The notes beneath the pieces were generated by a model. That model was not told the origin of the DNA. It worked only from the letters and a program-made list of their open reading frames with translations, and made no database searches. Positions 36,490-48,620 of a stretch of 64,000 bases of DNA are shown in pieces (the stretch's first letter is position 1; each line of letters opens with the position of its first letter). A program made the translations under genes and the position numbers. Source of the stretch: Dryas octopetala. Lineage: Eukaryota > Streptophyta > Magnoliopsida > Rosales > Rosaceae. Where the stretch lies: positions 13,454,001-13,518,000 of the forward strand of contig OY992838.1 in the NCBI GenBank assembly GCA_963921425.1. Reading direction: 5' to 3'.

Positions 36490-37059
36490 TTTTTAGTGAA
36501 ATAGCTGGTTACTCCTACTCATATATAGGACTTGGTGGGTCCTTAAAGAAACGTGGTATAATGTCTCTTTGCATCATGAGGATCCAATTAAGTCTCTTCT
36601 TCTTAATAGCTTTTTATCCTCATGCATTCAAGTTGAACAACGATCTAGAATCTTTGACTTTTAACTTGCTACTGTTGCACGTAATCAGAAGCAAGGCTGC
36701 TTTGTCTTATGATAAATCTTCAACCACAAAATATAGAATCCCACCAAAAATTAATCAATAATGTGCTGTCTAGAAAAATAAAAATAAAAATAATGTGCTA
36801 GTTTCTCATTCCTTTTTATTATTCCTATAAATTCTATAATTTAGGGATTTATACTTGTCTTTATCAACAATCCCATTAACTGCCGGTTAATACGGACGCT
36901 GGTTATATAGTCCTTAGGAAAATAAGATAAAATCCGGGAGTGTGGGGACATAATAAGTACCAGTGTACTATATGACCAACTTAAAACCCATGATCAGATA
37001 TATATAAAATTAAATTAAAACCCTTCACTTTCTTATATAATCTTTTGAAAACAAGACAA
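36490..37059. other. B3 gene upstream region
   Basis: Presumed promoter of the minus-strand B3 gene. Nothing else recognised. Confidence 0.3.
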
Positions 37060-37148
37060 AATTCTGTCTCAATTTTCACACTTTCACATGCGGATGTTAT
37101 GATGTTGACGTGGTTGTGATCATAAAACAAAATTGAAGTTGCGAAACT

Positions 37149-37196
<48 letters not shown>

Positions 37197-38760
37197 TTCT
37201 CTCTCTTTTCTCTCTACCACCCTCACCGAACTACCATGGGCGGCCAGCAACCTCATCAACCTCCAGATTTGAGGTCAATGACCCCCGACTGGAGGTCAAT
37301 TGAGTCGCTGGCCATTCATGGTGGTCCGGTCACCAGTGAGGAGGTAGAGAGAAAAAGGAAGAGAAAGAGAAGGGGAAGAAGAGAGAGAAATAGAGGGATC
37401 GAAAGAGAAAGGAGGGAGAAGGAGAAAGAAACAGAGAGACCATCGGTAATGGCACGGGGGGGGGGGGGGTGGTAGGGTGGGTGGGTCAGATTTTGATTGG
37501 GTGCCACTATTTAGCCCCAACCAATTCGTTAAAAGCCCCAACAATCTCATGAACATATAAAAAAAATTAAAAAATAAAAAAAACTTACCTATAACAGGAA
37601 TAAGAGTTGACTTGGCATTCTAAGAGATAGATTATGTCTTGAAATAGAGAAAGTGTTATGTGATAAAGTATAAAAGCATATGTGTCATCATGTTATTGGA
37701 TTAAGATACCAAATCAGTCATATCTCTGTTACAGAGAAGTTTCTCTTAACACATAATTCCTTATTTTACCCTAATGTAAATTGACTAACAAAGACATACA
37801 AGTTATTACCAAAAACAAAAAATTCACTCAAGATCATTTCTATACCCAACCATGCAGTACCATTTTTTCTAATTAAAAATTAAAAACAAAAATTTATCAT
37901 CATCCCATCACCACAACCCAGCCCCCCACGATCACCGCCTTCATCCCGTCACCTGGCCGGCATCCCTCCACCTCTCTCTCTCTCTCCCTCTCTCTCTCTA
38001 TATCTCTCCTTCTCTCCCTCACTCTATTCCTTTCCCAATTTGTAGAACCATTGGCCCTGTAATCAAACCTCCATGTTGGGTGGTGGTCCAACCTCATTCT
38101 TCTTCTTGTAGAAAAAAAAAATTCAACTTGAAATGATTTGGCTTTCATTGTAGCAGATTGGAGAGAGATTAAGGGAGAGAGAGAGAGAGAGGAAGAAAGA
38201 GATAGAAACAAGAAAGAGCGAGAGATGATGCATTCTTGGCAACGTCGCCGGCGTCTCGATCAACCAGGGGTGAGAGGTTGTTGGGTGGGGGTGGGTAGGA
38301 AGGGAGGAGGAGGATTGCTAGTTTCTCAGTTTGGAATTAACTGTAGGAAAAAAGAAGAAAAAAATTAAAAGAAGAACAAGGAGGGGGGGCTGGGTTTCTT
38401 AGTTTTGTTCAAACTCTTTTATATGCATTTGTAGTAATAAAAAAAAATTAAAAAAAAAAGGGAAGAAGGAGAAAAAATACTTAAATATTAGGTGGTGGTA
38501 GTGGAAGTTATGGTGTTGGGTGGTGGTGGTGGTGATGGTGTTGGGTATAGAGAGTATAATAGGTGGAATGTGGTGTTGGGTTTTAGTAAGGATAATTTGG
38601 AAAAATTTGTTGGGTATACTAATAAATTTTTATAATTTATAATTTTTAGTTGCGTGTAAAAAGTGTGTTGGGGTTACTGATAAAAAAATTGAGTCCGAAT
38701 AACGACAATACTAATAAAAAATTCAAAACACGCCATAAGCTCTAAAACCCTTCCAAATAG
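37060..38760 (+). repeat. Low-complexity repeat unit X (partly matching 40190-41090)
   Basis: Shares GTTATGATGTTGACGTGG, CAACCTCATCAACCTCCAGA, TTTTGTTCAAACTCTTTTAT and TGGTGTTGGGTGGTGGTGG blocks with unit Y. It has about 0.85 kb extra between 37500 and 38360. Contains (CT)n, purine-rich and GGTGGT tracts, so its open frames are not credible genes. Confidence 0.7.
37152..37205. repeat. (CT)n microsatellite
   Basis: More than 20 CT dinucleotides, then CT-rich. Confidence 0.97.
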
Positions 38761-38965
38761 GCTACCCCATTAACTGCGTACATGAATAACATAAAAAAAT
38801 GTATAAATATTTTAATTTGATTTGGTTCCTCACGCTTTCCATTCTAGCTTAGTAGCTTGATTAAAATTTGTGTTTTTTTTTAGCCCAAATCATGGCCATA
38901 AGAAGAAAACGGCCTACATGCATAAAAAAAAAAATAAAAAATAAAAATATATATATATACAAAAA

Positions 38966-39316
38966 TGATCACTCGCTCACCATAGAGTAGGGAATTCCCC
39001 ACTCACCACAGAGCAGGGAATTCAATGATCGGGACCGTCCATGTTTTAGGTCCTAAGAGTCGTCCCTGTAAAAAATCAGTCAAATCGATAATTGTTTGGT
39101 CTTCCAAACTTTGCAGACAAAAAAAATTTGTCAGATAAGGTTGAAATGATGTTGACAATAATACACTGGCTAAACAGTTTCCGATTTGGCTGAATTTTTT
39201 TGCAAGGGTGATCTTTGAATGATGCTCTAAAATATGGACGGTTCCGATCATTGAAATTCGTTGCTGGGTGGTTAGGTCAGCGGGGAATTCTTCGCTCTAT
39301 GGTGAGCGAGTGATCA
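38966..39316. mobile_element. Foldback MITE (TGATCACTCGCTCACC ends)
   Basis: 351 bp with inverted ends TGATCACTCGCTCACCATAG and CTATGGTGAGCGAGTGATCA. The inner arms carry GGTCCTAAGAGTCGTCCCTG and CTGTAAAAAATCAGTCAAAT. The outer sequence has TA-rich flanks, with no clear duplication. Confidence 0.88.
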
Positions 39317-39339
39317 TTACTGATATATATATATATATG

Positions 39340-39707
39340 CCCCTTCAGGTGTAAGATCCCACATTTAGGCTTATTTGTGGGATTCCTCATAGAGCTAACT
39401 CTACATTGTATTTCGATAATCGGAACTATCTACTTTTTTGGTCTTCGTTGAAGGATTGCTTGCAAAAATTTAAGTTAATCAGAAATCATTTGACCATTGA
39501 TTAAATAATCATCATTTCAATTGTTTATCGAAAATATTTTGTTCGTCTAGTTATTTAATCAAAGTTTGATAGCTTAATAGTTTCTGATTTGCTTAATGTT
39601 TTGCAAAGATGATATTTGAATATAAACTTAAAAAATAAACGATTCGGATCATTGAAATATAATGTGGAGTGGACCCCACATTGGGATCCCACACTTGAAG
39701 CTCCCTG
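39340..39707. mobile_element. Foldback MITE, related interior module
   Basis: Inverted, imperfect ends: TTCAGGTGTAAGATCCCACA on the left and GGGATCCCACACTTGAAGCT on the right. The interior has GGAACTATCTACTTTTTTGG and GATTGCTTGCAAAAATTTAAG, a diverged form of the shared module, plus its inverse. Confidence 0.75.
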
Positions 39708-39726
39708 TATATATATACAGTCCATC

Positions 39727-39912
39727 TCTAGTAAGGACGTCCGCATTTTTTCAAAATATGCGAACGCCGACATAGTGGCCGACATGGATAGTGTGTCGAC
39801 ATGAAATTCCAAAACTTGCTGCAGCACATCATATGTGTCAACACACTATCTATCTCATGTCAGCACTGTGTCGGCGTTCACACATTTTAAAAAATACGGA
39901 CATCCTTACCTA
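39727..39912. mobile_element. Short palindromic MITE
   Basis: About 186 bp; ends AGTAAGGACGTCCGCATTTT and the inverse AGGTAAGGATGTCCGTATTT. The inner GCGAACGCCGACA pairs with TGTCGGCGTTC. Similar in plan to the element at 51221-51433. Confidence 0.75.
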
Positions 39913-40189
39913 AAAAAATTTTCTATATATATATACACACACGTGAAGCCTACTTTAATGATCCGCGGTCAGCTTGATCCACTCCCCGCCTTTTTTTTTT
40001 TTTGAAACTTTTGAATAGTCTCAATACAACCCAGTTGAAATTGTTCAATGGTTTGAACACTAAAATCATATGAAAATAACATTTATACAAATGTCTTATA
40101 TTTTTTTATTATATATACATAAGAAAAATGAATAAATTAAATCACACAAAAAATACAATCATTTGAAATCAAATTCAGCATAATAATTT

Positions 40190-41090
40190 GTTTCACACTT
40201 TCACGTGTGGATGTTATCATGTTGATGTGGTTGTGATCAACATAAAATATTGAAGTTGCGAAAATGTTTTTCTCTCGTTCTTTTTTTTTTTTTTTTTTTC
40301 TTTTTGTGCTTTTGGCTGAGCTAAAGAAATCAAAGCTCTCTAGACCTCCTCCCTCCATCAAGCAGGCCGATCACTTCTAAACCTTTAGTATTTGTGTGGA
40401 GCTATCTTAATCACCCTTTCTTACTTTCTTGACCACCTTTTTTGAAAATTTCATATGTACCCTCAAATTAAATAAAACAATTCAATGACTTTCAAAAAAC
40501 CCACCCCGACCAAAGCCCACCTCCACCGCCAACACCAGCGGCCCCACCCACCGCCGGTGTCTCTCCCCCTCCATCTTTCTCCCTCCCCTTCACTTTCTCT
40601 CTCTTTCTCTCCCTCACCAAACCACCATGGGTGGCCAACAACCTCATCAACCTCCAGATCAGAGGTTGGTGACCCCTAATCTGGAGGTCGATTGGGTCGC
40701 TGGTCACCCATGGTGGTCTGGTAAGGGAGGAGGAGGGGCTGTGTTTCTTAGTTTTGTTCAAACTCTTTTATATGCATTTGTAGTTAAAAAAAAAGAAAAA
40801 AAAAAAAGGAAGACGAAGAAAGAAATACCTTAATGTTAGGTGGTGGTAGCGGAAGTTATGGTGTTGGGTGGTGGTGGTGGTGATGGTGTTGGGTGTTTTT
40901 GTTGGGTATAGAGAGTATAATAAGTGGGATGTAGTGTTGGGTTTTAGTAAGGGTAATTTGGGAAAACTTATTGGGTATACTAATAAATTTTTATAATTTA
41001 TAATTTTTAGTTGGGTGTAAAAAGTGTGTTAAGGTTATTGATAAAAAAAATTAAGTCCAAATAGCGGCAATACTGATAAAAATTTCAAAA
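40190..41090 (+). repeat. Low-complexity repeat unit Y
   Basis: Second copy of the unit at 37060-38760, without its 0.85 kb middle part. T-rich run at 40282-40300. Confidence 0.75.
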
Positions 41091-41560
41091 CACAAAGCCA
41101 TAAGCTCCGAAACTCTAATTCTAAACTTTAAGCCATAAGCTCCGGAACCCTAATTCAAAACCCTAAGCCATGATCTCCGGAACCCTAATTCTAAACTCTA
41201 AACCTCATTTATATATCATGCACCCTTTTCTATACCCTATGTCACATTTCTATTCTCTATATCATATTTCTATACCCTAAATTAAATTAAAGGCAACGCT
41301 GTAATTTTATGCTCACAAGTACAATTAGACTACATTAGCCAACTTCTAAGACAATATAAAAGCCTCAAGGACAAAAATGTCAAATAGAAAGACCCAAAAC
41401 AAAGGGGACAACATATATGTGACCTAATCTAAAAAAGTACATTTAAATTTGGTAGTCCAATTGAAATATTATATGGTCTTCATGCTATTCTAAAAAATTA
41501 TTAGGATTTGGTATTTAATCCTAATTTTCTAATTTTTTATCTATATTATAGTTATATTAT
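41090..41560 (-). repeat. Unclassified dispersed repeat, copy 3 (inverted)
   Basis: Reverse complement of the family at 7735 and 10015. It has three short tandem units of AAGCCATAAGCTCCGGAACC type at its left edge. Confidence 0.85.
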
Positions 41561-42031
41561 ATGTATATTTGGTTTTTTTTTTTTTTTTTTTTTGTATTTG
41601 AGTGTTTATATATTGATGTTCATAATTGGTAACAATTTTTTTTTTTAATTGGATGCATGAATCATGTCATTTCATCAATGAAAACATTCAAAATTAGGAA
41701 TAATAAATGCCTCAAATCATGGATCTTTAAATATTGCTCAAATTGGAGCAATGATATCTTTTGTAAATATCCACAAATTCATACCTAAGCCATTATCTGA
41801 CGTGGAAAAAAAAAAAAAAAACCTCACGTATATTAATTTACCTACTGGGCCTACTCTAAAATGAGATATTTAAAATGGTGTTACATCTAAAAAACCCTAA
41901 GTAAATATATTGTTGAATGTGTTGGAGTACGTTACTCCGTTCAAATTATGAATGAAAATGAGCTTAGTCTTGTAAAAAGAAAAACATAACAATCTACAAC
42001 CTATAAGATTAGGAGATGCAATACTAATAAC
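41561..42031. other. AT-rich stretch
   Basis: T and A homopolymers (41573-41593, 41803-41820); nothing recognised. Confidence 0.3.
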
Positions 42032-42317
42032 TGATAGCCATATGAGAAATTGAAGAAGATGATGTTGACTATTCAGAGAAAAGAAGAGAGAAAAGAAAGA
42101 AATGAATTGATGTTTCTGATATTTCTTATTTAATGAATACGATCAGCTGTAGATCAGCTTTATATACAGTACAAACAAAGACAAGAATACCCTTCCTTGT
42201 CTTAACAATCTAACTAACAACATAACAGAGTAACTGCTTAGCAAACTAATGATTAGCTGCCTTAACTGACATGATTAATATTGTAATCACTCACTAAGCT
42301 TAGCATAACCTCTATCA
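42032..42317 (-). repeat. 3' LTR of the copia element
   Basis: 286 bp, TGATAGAGG at its start (minus strand) and ATGGCTATCA at its end. It has a TATA-like GTATATAAAGC near 42160 and is preceded by a G-rich polypurine tract at 42318-42337. Confidence 0.88.
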
Positions 42318-42337
42318 CCCCCCCCCCCCCCTCAAGC

Positions 42338-43900
42338 TCATGTGGGAGGAGAGCCAAGCATGAGATTGGAACGAAGAAAACGAATTTGAGGAGAGGCTAG
42401 GCCTTTGGTGAAAATGTCTGCTAATTGTTCAGTAGTAGAGAGATACTCCAGCCGTATGTCACCTCGTGTAACTCGATCACGCACAAAATGACAATCAACT
42501 TCAATGTGCTTAGCCTTCGAGTGACAAATGGGATTGGAAGATAAAGAGATAGCAGAGATATTATCACAGAGATGGAAGATCACAAAGCAACTCACGAATC
42601 CAAGCAAGCTCAGTAGCTGTCATGGCCATGGCATGGTACTCTGCTTCAGTGGAAGACCTGGACACTGTATGTTGGCGCTTAGAGGACCAGGATATGGGAT
42701 TAGAACCAAGAAAAATGACAAAACCAGTGGTAGATCGTCGCTCATCAGGATCACCAGCCTAGTCTGCATCACTATAGGCTGTATGAGTGAAGGGACCAGA
42801 TTTGAAATGAATGCCAAAATCGAGCGTGCCTTGAAGATATCTGTGTTTGCGATGCACAGCCTTAAGATGCAATTCAGTAGGGGCTTGCATAAATTGACAA
42901 GCTTGATTAACAGAATATGCAATATCTGGCCTTGTAAAAGTCAGATATTGGAGGCCAACAACAATACTTCGATAATGACTAGGATTAGAGAAAGCTCATC
43001 ATCATGTTTGAGAAGTTTAAAATGAGGAAGGCAAGGAGAAGCATAAGGATTACATTCATACATGCCAGCTTTGTGAAGCAATTCCTTAGCATACTTAAAC
43101 TAGTTAACAAAAAGTCCTTGAGAAGTAGGCTGAATATATAAGCCTAAGAAATAGCTCAGATCCCCCAAGTCCTTCATGTCAAATTCATGAGATAGTTGGT
43201 CGATGACATCTTGAATAGAATCATTATCATTGCCAGTAAGAATAATGTCATCTAAATAGAGAAGTAGAATGACAATTGAGTTACCTTTGCAGCGGACAAA
43301 GAGAGAGGAATCTGCATAAAAGACATGGAAACCAAGACCTGGTAGATGACTTGTGAAACGCTCGTTCCATGCTCTCAGTGCTTGTTTCAAACCATAGAGA
43401 GACTTTCGAAGTTTACAGACATGAGAAAGATGCCGAGGATCAATGAATCCTTGAGGTTGTGGCATAAAGACCTCCTCTTGAAGAATGCCATGAAGAAAAA
43501 CATTCTTGACATCCAATTGTTTAAGCTTCCATTTGCATTGAGCAGCCAATGCCAAAATAAGTCTAAATGTGGCATGTTTCACAACAGGACTGAACGTTTC
43601 TTCAAAATCAAGACCTGGTTCTTGACTGAATCCTTTAGCTACGAGCCGAGCCGAGCCTTGTGTCTGGAAATAGATCCATCTGGGTTTCGTTTGATTCTAT
43701 AAACCCATTTGTAGCCAACAATATTCCGATTAGAGGGAGGAGGAACGATAGTCCATATACCTTGCTTTTGCAATGCATCATACTCCTCTTGCATAACTTG
43801 CTGCCAAACAGAAACCCTAGAGGCCGAAGCAAAGGTATGAGGCTCATTTTGGGTGAGATCAACAGTAGGCTTGACCACATAGGCTTTGTGCTTAAAGATC
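42338..43900 (-). pseudogene. copia reverse transcriptase and RNase H region
   Basis: RT begins near 43880 with VWQQVMQEEYDALQKQGIW and GYKWVYRIKRNPDGS. A 5-base repeat (CGGCTCGGCTCG) near 43640 shifts the frame. RT continues with QLDVKNVFLHGILQEEVFM, SLYGLKQALRAW, LLLYLDDIILTG (catalytic Asp pair) and FDMKDLGDLSYFLGL. RNase H shows [15 protein letters not shown] near 42630 and CHSKAKHIEVDCHFVRD, ending LADIFTKGL. Several small deletions separate the blocks. Confidence 0.93.
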
Positions 43901-44778
43901 CCTAACTTTGATCTTGTTTACATAGGATGAGCATTGAGAGGTGCTATTGGCAAATCAATGGAAAGTGTGCCAATAGGAGCAGAGAAGGTGTTGTTAGTAG
44001 CCGAGAGAGAAGCATGTGATGATTGAGAAGCTTGTGGCTCTGTTGAAGATGAAGCCGATGGTGAAGACTGAACAGGTGAGAAAGGCTACTGCAAGGACTG
44101 AGAATGTGGGGAGGAAGAAGTAAATGCCTCATGCTCAGGGACAAGCACAGAAGGAGGTGATAATGGTGCTGGAGTAGCATTGACATGTAAGGAATTAAAA
44201 GAAGAGACAGTAGAAGAAGGAGAAGGAATATACAAAGGAATAGGCGGTGATGAAGAAATAGAGACCACAGTAGGAGAAGAAAAGGGAAGAGAATGAGACA
44301 CAACAGTAGTCTTAGTAGCAAAAGGAAAGACATGTTCATCAAATAGAACATGTCTAGAAATAAAGACCTTCTTAGATTCTGGCTCATAGCAAAGATAGCC
44401 CTTATAACCTGAAGCATAACCAATAAAAATACATAATTTTGATTTTGGCAGTAATTTATTGGTATTATAGGGTTTTAATAGAGGGAAACAAGCACACCCA
44501 AGCGTTTTAAGGTGAGAAATAGGAGAAAGATGACCATAAAGCTTTTCATAGGGAGAGTTAAACTGTAAAGCTTTACAAGGCATACGGTTAATGCGATAAG
44601 TGGATGTCGAGCAAGCATAATACCAAAAATACAAAGGTAAAGATGCAGCGATCATTAAGGTGAGAGCAGTTTCAACAATGTGCCTATGCTTCCTCTTAGC
44701 TAGGCCATTCTGTTCAGGGGTACAAGGGCATTTAAATGTGATGAACAATGCCATGATGAGCCAAGAAATCGTGAAAGA
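43901..44778 (-). pseudogene. copia integrase, C-terminal part
   Basis: From the insertion leftwards: LAHHGIVHHI, CPCTPEQNGLAKRKHRHIVE, KLYGHLSPISHLKTLGCACF, FIGYASGYKGYLCYEPESKK and FISRHVLFDE, followed by a Ser/Pro-rich linker. These are standard copia integrase C-terminal landmarks. Confidence 0.93.
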
Positions 44779-45608
44779 TGTAACGCCTCGAACCTCGGGC
44801 CCATAAAAATACTGAAACACTGCCTTTCAACCATTTTTCAAAAAATGAGTCATGCACATAAATATAAATAAATAAATTTCTTTCAAATAAAACATTTATG
44901 TAAAACTTCTGTATAAAAATATTTAAACAAAACAAAGTGATCTCACTGCCTCAACTTCTCCTCACTGCCTCCTCAGCCTGCTTAACCTGCAAAACACAAA
45001 CCCTACACCACATCCATGGTGTACCGGGTTATACAACAAACCCGATAAGCTCGAAAGCTCATATAAGTGAAATGACTTAATTAACTAACCTCAATAATTT
45101 CTTCAATTTCCATACTCAATAAATAATCCATAATAACATCCATAATTACTGAATCACATCACAATTTCATCAACAATTATCCAAGCATCAGGATAAACAT
45201 AATTCATCAAATTCACATCTTAATCCCACCAAAAATAATAATAATAATCATTCTGCAAATTAATTGCCTAATCGTCAACTATTAACCTCAACCTCAAATC
45301 ATTCACATCCAAATTAACAACCTCAATGCATAATCACCATCAATTTCATCCTCAAGATTCAAGCCTAGACTTTACCAAATCCTAGCCAACAATGCAATAT
45401 AACCACACAATACAAACAATCATCTATCTAATTTCACTCACATCGCTCATTGAAATCTCCAAATTTTAAATCCATTTCTCAAATCCATTTTTAAATCATC
45501 TCCAAAACTGTAAATCGATCTCTGAAGAACAAATAATACTCTACAACTGAAACCTCACGCCACAATAGTACCCGAGGAACTGCTGGTCATACACTGAGGT
45601 AATTAAGC

Positions 45609-45902
45609 TCGCCATATCCCGTGCATAGGCACGAGCAGGCAGATAAGCTGGCCACTTCCCGTGCAGAGCGAATCGATGCACGGGCAGGCAGGTATGCTCG
45701 GCATTTCTCATGCAGAGCGAATCGATGCACGAGCAGGCAGGAATGCTCGGCACTTCTCGTGCAGAGCGAATCTATACACGAGCAGGCAGGAATGCTCACC
45801 ACTTCTCGTGCAGAGCGAATCAATGCACAAGCAGGCAGGTAACTAGGCTCGCCACTTCCCGTACAGAGCGAATCGATGCACGGGCAGGCAGGTATTCTCG
45901 CA
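45609..45902. repeat. Minisatellite of hairpin-forming 49-52-bp units
   Basis: Six units starting near 45609, 45649, 45698, 45747, 45796 and 45848. A typical unit has CCCGTGCA, then GAGCGAATCGA, then TGCACGGG (perfect inverted arms), then CAGGCAGG. Sequence differences in the arms are partly compensatory (CTCGTGCA with TGCACGAG). Confidence 0.92.
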
Positions 45903-47157
45903 CAACCTCAATCACAGCATTCTCGAAACTTTCATTGTTTAATAATATATTAATACCCCTTGCATTTCTTTTCAGATTCACCTCTACATATGCATCATCA
46001 TCGACACTTGCTGTGAGAAAATTTATTCTTAAAACATTTATAAAACAAGGTTCACTCACTGTTTACTCCGAACTATGATGAATCCTTTCCGAAATTGATT
46101 CCTACTCATGACCCTTCACTTGTTTGCCACTCAAATCATACCAACACTTCCTCAATAAGTAATTTGATTATTCTGTAAAAATAATTGCCTAATCATCATT
46201 CATTGATCCTCGAAAATAGACATTTCTCATCTAATTAGTAATTAATCTCAGGGCAACTCTATAATTCCCAATTAATTCCTTAGCCTCAAATCATCGTCAA
46301 TTCATTCTCATGATCCAAATTCTACACTTAGTCTTCCTAACATATAACAACAAACACACAAAACAGACAATTCATTAACAGTACTCTACATTAAAATCCG
46401 ATAAGTATCACTCACAATGCAACCACGTGAAATGACCGAAATGCCCTTCATGGCGCTATTGCTCAGATCACAAATCTGGCAGCATAACGGCATCAGGAAT
46501 GAGATTTCCCGAGCCCGTGCACCAAATGGGATTAGAAGGGTTCCTGAGACCTCAATTGAGTGGAAACGGGTCAAACAACCATTAACCCGCCTCCAAAAGT
46601 GGTGGTTCCGATGGTGGCAGCGGCGGCACGAACCTCGAGGATCATTTTTGACAACTGGATCGACGGTCAAAAGTCGCCAGAAATGGCCGAAATCGGCAAT
46701 GGAAGCCGGCGGCTGGCTTGGCTTCTCGAGCTCAGTGCTCCGCCGTGGGGCATCGTATGGGCAAACGGAGACCATGGTTGAACTCACCGTGACGAGGGGA
46801 ACAAAGCCCAGTAGGTCTGGTGTCGCATCTTGGCCAGAAATATCAGATCGTCGGCGGTGGCTCCATTTCTGTTTTGCGTTGTTGCGACTTCGAGGGGTGA
46901 CGGCGAGGTACGAGACCGGGCTGGGGAGGACGGCGGCGGCGATGAGTCTGCCGGTGCCCGTCGCTGGTCGTGGCGTGGCCGAAAAAGCGAGATCGCCGAC
47001 GAGAGCCTCTCTCGTTCTTCGCATCGATTCGACGCGATGGTGGCTCAAGTGAGTGATGGGTGGCCAGGGGGAGGAAGAGGGGAGGGCAGCGATGGAGGGG
47101 AACCAAAGCCCGACCCCAGCCGCCGCCGGACGCGCCCTCACGCGCCGGTGGCAGGGG

Positions 47158-47161
<4 letters not shown>

Positions 47162-47199
<38 letters not shown>
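47162..47199. repeat. (AG)n microsatellite
   Basis: About 18 AG dinucleotides within the solo LTR. Confidence 0.97.
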
Positions 47200-47202
<3 letters not shown>

Positions 47203-47526
47203 TGATTTTGGGTTTTAAAACTTCTTTTGTACAAATTACAAAATTAGCCTTTTCTTCAAATGCTCGTAACTCTTAAACCGTAACTCCGATTTACGCGTGC
47301 TTCGTGTCTACGAACTTGTGAACTCGAGACCTATCCAACGTGCCCAAAGTCAAAGACGAAAGCCCACTAATTTTAAAAGTCAACTCTGGGTCAAACCCAA
47401 TTTAAAAATAAAATTAAAAATTAAATCCAAAACCTTTATTTCTCAAAAAAAATTCTCAAAATAATCAAAATAAACTCTCAAAATATTTAAAATAAATCTT
47501 TGAAAAATACGGGGTCTCACAAAAGA

Positions 47527-48240
47527 CCTTGGAGGTATATTCACCACCACCATCAGATTGAATAGTCTTGATAGATGTGGAGAATTGAGTAGACACAAAA
47601 GCATGGAATTTGACAAAAATAGAGAAGAAATCAGATTTATAAACCATTGGAAAAATCCATGTAAACCTTGTACATTCGTCTATGAAGGAAACATAGTATC
47701 GATATCCTTCAAAAGAAATACAAGGGGATGGTCCCCAAACATCAGTGTGTAATACATGGAAAGGAACAGTAGACTTTGTAGAAGACAAAGAAAATGGTTG
47801 CTTAGACATTTTGCCTTTTATGCAAGAATGACACAAAGATGAACTAGAAGTAGAAGATGGCAGATGATGCTTTGACAATGTTTTGGCAACAACTTCAGAA
47901 GAGGGGTGACCTAATCTGTTGTGCCATAGGGAGGAAGTAACACATTGACCAAGATAAGCTGTGGAAGAAGTGGAGGATGGACGAAATGGAGACTTGATAG
48001 GAATGGACAGTGGAAGTGGATATAAGCCTTTGCTACTCAAGCCTTGATAGAGGACCCTCCCTGTGCGCTTGTCCTGTATAGAAAAAGAAAGGCATCAAAT
48101 ATCAACACACAGTCATTATCATGACATAATTGATTGACTGAAAGAAAGTTAGCAGATAACTTGGGCACATGAAACACATTTGTAAGATGTAGTGGATGAG
48201 AAGAATTAGAACAAACAGAAGAATAGCCAATGTGTTTGAT
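47527..48240 (-). pseudogene. copia GAG-pre-integrase and integrase N-terminal part
   Basis: Includes SSLWHNRLGHPSSEVVAKTL and LCHSCIKGKMSKQPF (the HHCC zinc-binding region), HVLHTDVWGPSPCISFEGYR (first catalytic Asp), SFIDECTRFTWIFP and IQSDGGGEYTSKVF (second Asp). It then meets the inserted solo LTR. Confidence 0.93.
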
Positions 48241-48620
48241 ATCTAACCTTCACCACTATCAACAATAACAGCATCATTGCTTGTAAAAGGAGTAACCAAT
48301 GATAAGTTGGAAAGATTGGCAGTCATATGATTTGAGGCACCAGAATCAGTGATCCAAAAATCTGGCTCACGTGAAGGTGGATTGTATTGAGCAGTCATAG
48401 CTTGGAGAGTGGTAGTTGGACCTTTGCCTTGAAAAGAGTAGTTGCCTCTATGATAACAATCTAAAGCAGTATGGCCCTTTTTACAACAAATCTGACACTG
48501 AGGAATGGCATCTGATGAAGCTGATGGATCTTGAGGAGGATACTTGTGATAACAATACTCAGCAGTATGACCTCGTTTGTTGCAAATCTGACACTGTGAT
48601 AAAATCTCACACTCAATAGT
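48241..48620 (-). pseudogene. copia Gag zinc knuckles and protease
   Basis: Two CX2CX4HX4C knuckles in a row (CQICNKRGHTAEYC and CQICCKKGHTALDC), then PDFWITDSGASNHMT with the DSG protease active site near 48355. The frame is lost near 48250. The element ends abruptly before the first knuckle; the sequence GTTTCGTTGGACTTTT is duplicated at 48618 and 48647. Confidence 0.9.

Larger units (their letters stand above)
44774..47526 (-). mobile_element. Gypsy-like solo LTR inserted in copia integrase, 5-bp TSD
   Basis: Element 44779-47521 (2.74 kb). On the minus strand it starts TGTGAGACCCCGTATTTTTC and ends GAGGTTCGAGGCGTTACA. AAAGA flanks it (44774-44778, 47522-47526). Removing it rejoins the copia integrase frame across the site. 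Same general family as 30188-33030. It contains a minisatellite (45609-45902), an (AG)n run and a GC-rich block (46420-47160) whose open frames on both strands look non-genic. Confidence 0.92.
42032..48620 (-). mobile_element. Ty1-copia retrotransposon, 5'-truncated, split by a solo LTR
   Basis: Read leftwards, the order is Gag zinc knuckles, protease, integrase, reverse transcriptase, RNase H, a polypurine tract and one LTR (42032-42317), which is the copia order. The 5' LTR and most of Gag are missing beyond about 48620. The reading frame is broken repeatedly, and integrase is interrupted by the insertion at 44779-47521. The element is dead. RE1-like by overall look; exact lineage not determined. 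Confidence 0.94.

Noticed and set aside
41097..41220. AACCCTAA-like repeats suggesting telomere sequence
   Set aside because: Irregular 40-bp units of a dispersed repeat, not the 7-bp telomere unit.
43944..44423. 159-codon Leu/Ser-rich frame
   Set aside because: Out-of-frame reading of the copia integrase-RT linker.
45609..45902. Regular repeats resembling a CRISPR array
   Set aside because: The units are contiguous minisatellite copies without unique spacers, in a plant LTR.
46386..47276. Overlapping frames of 148-282 codons
   Set aside because: GC-rich segment of a solo LTR; open on several frames and strands at once, with no family likeness.
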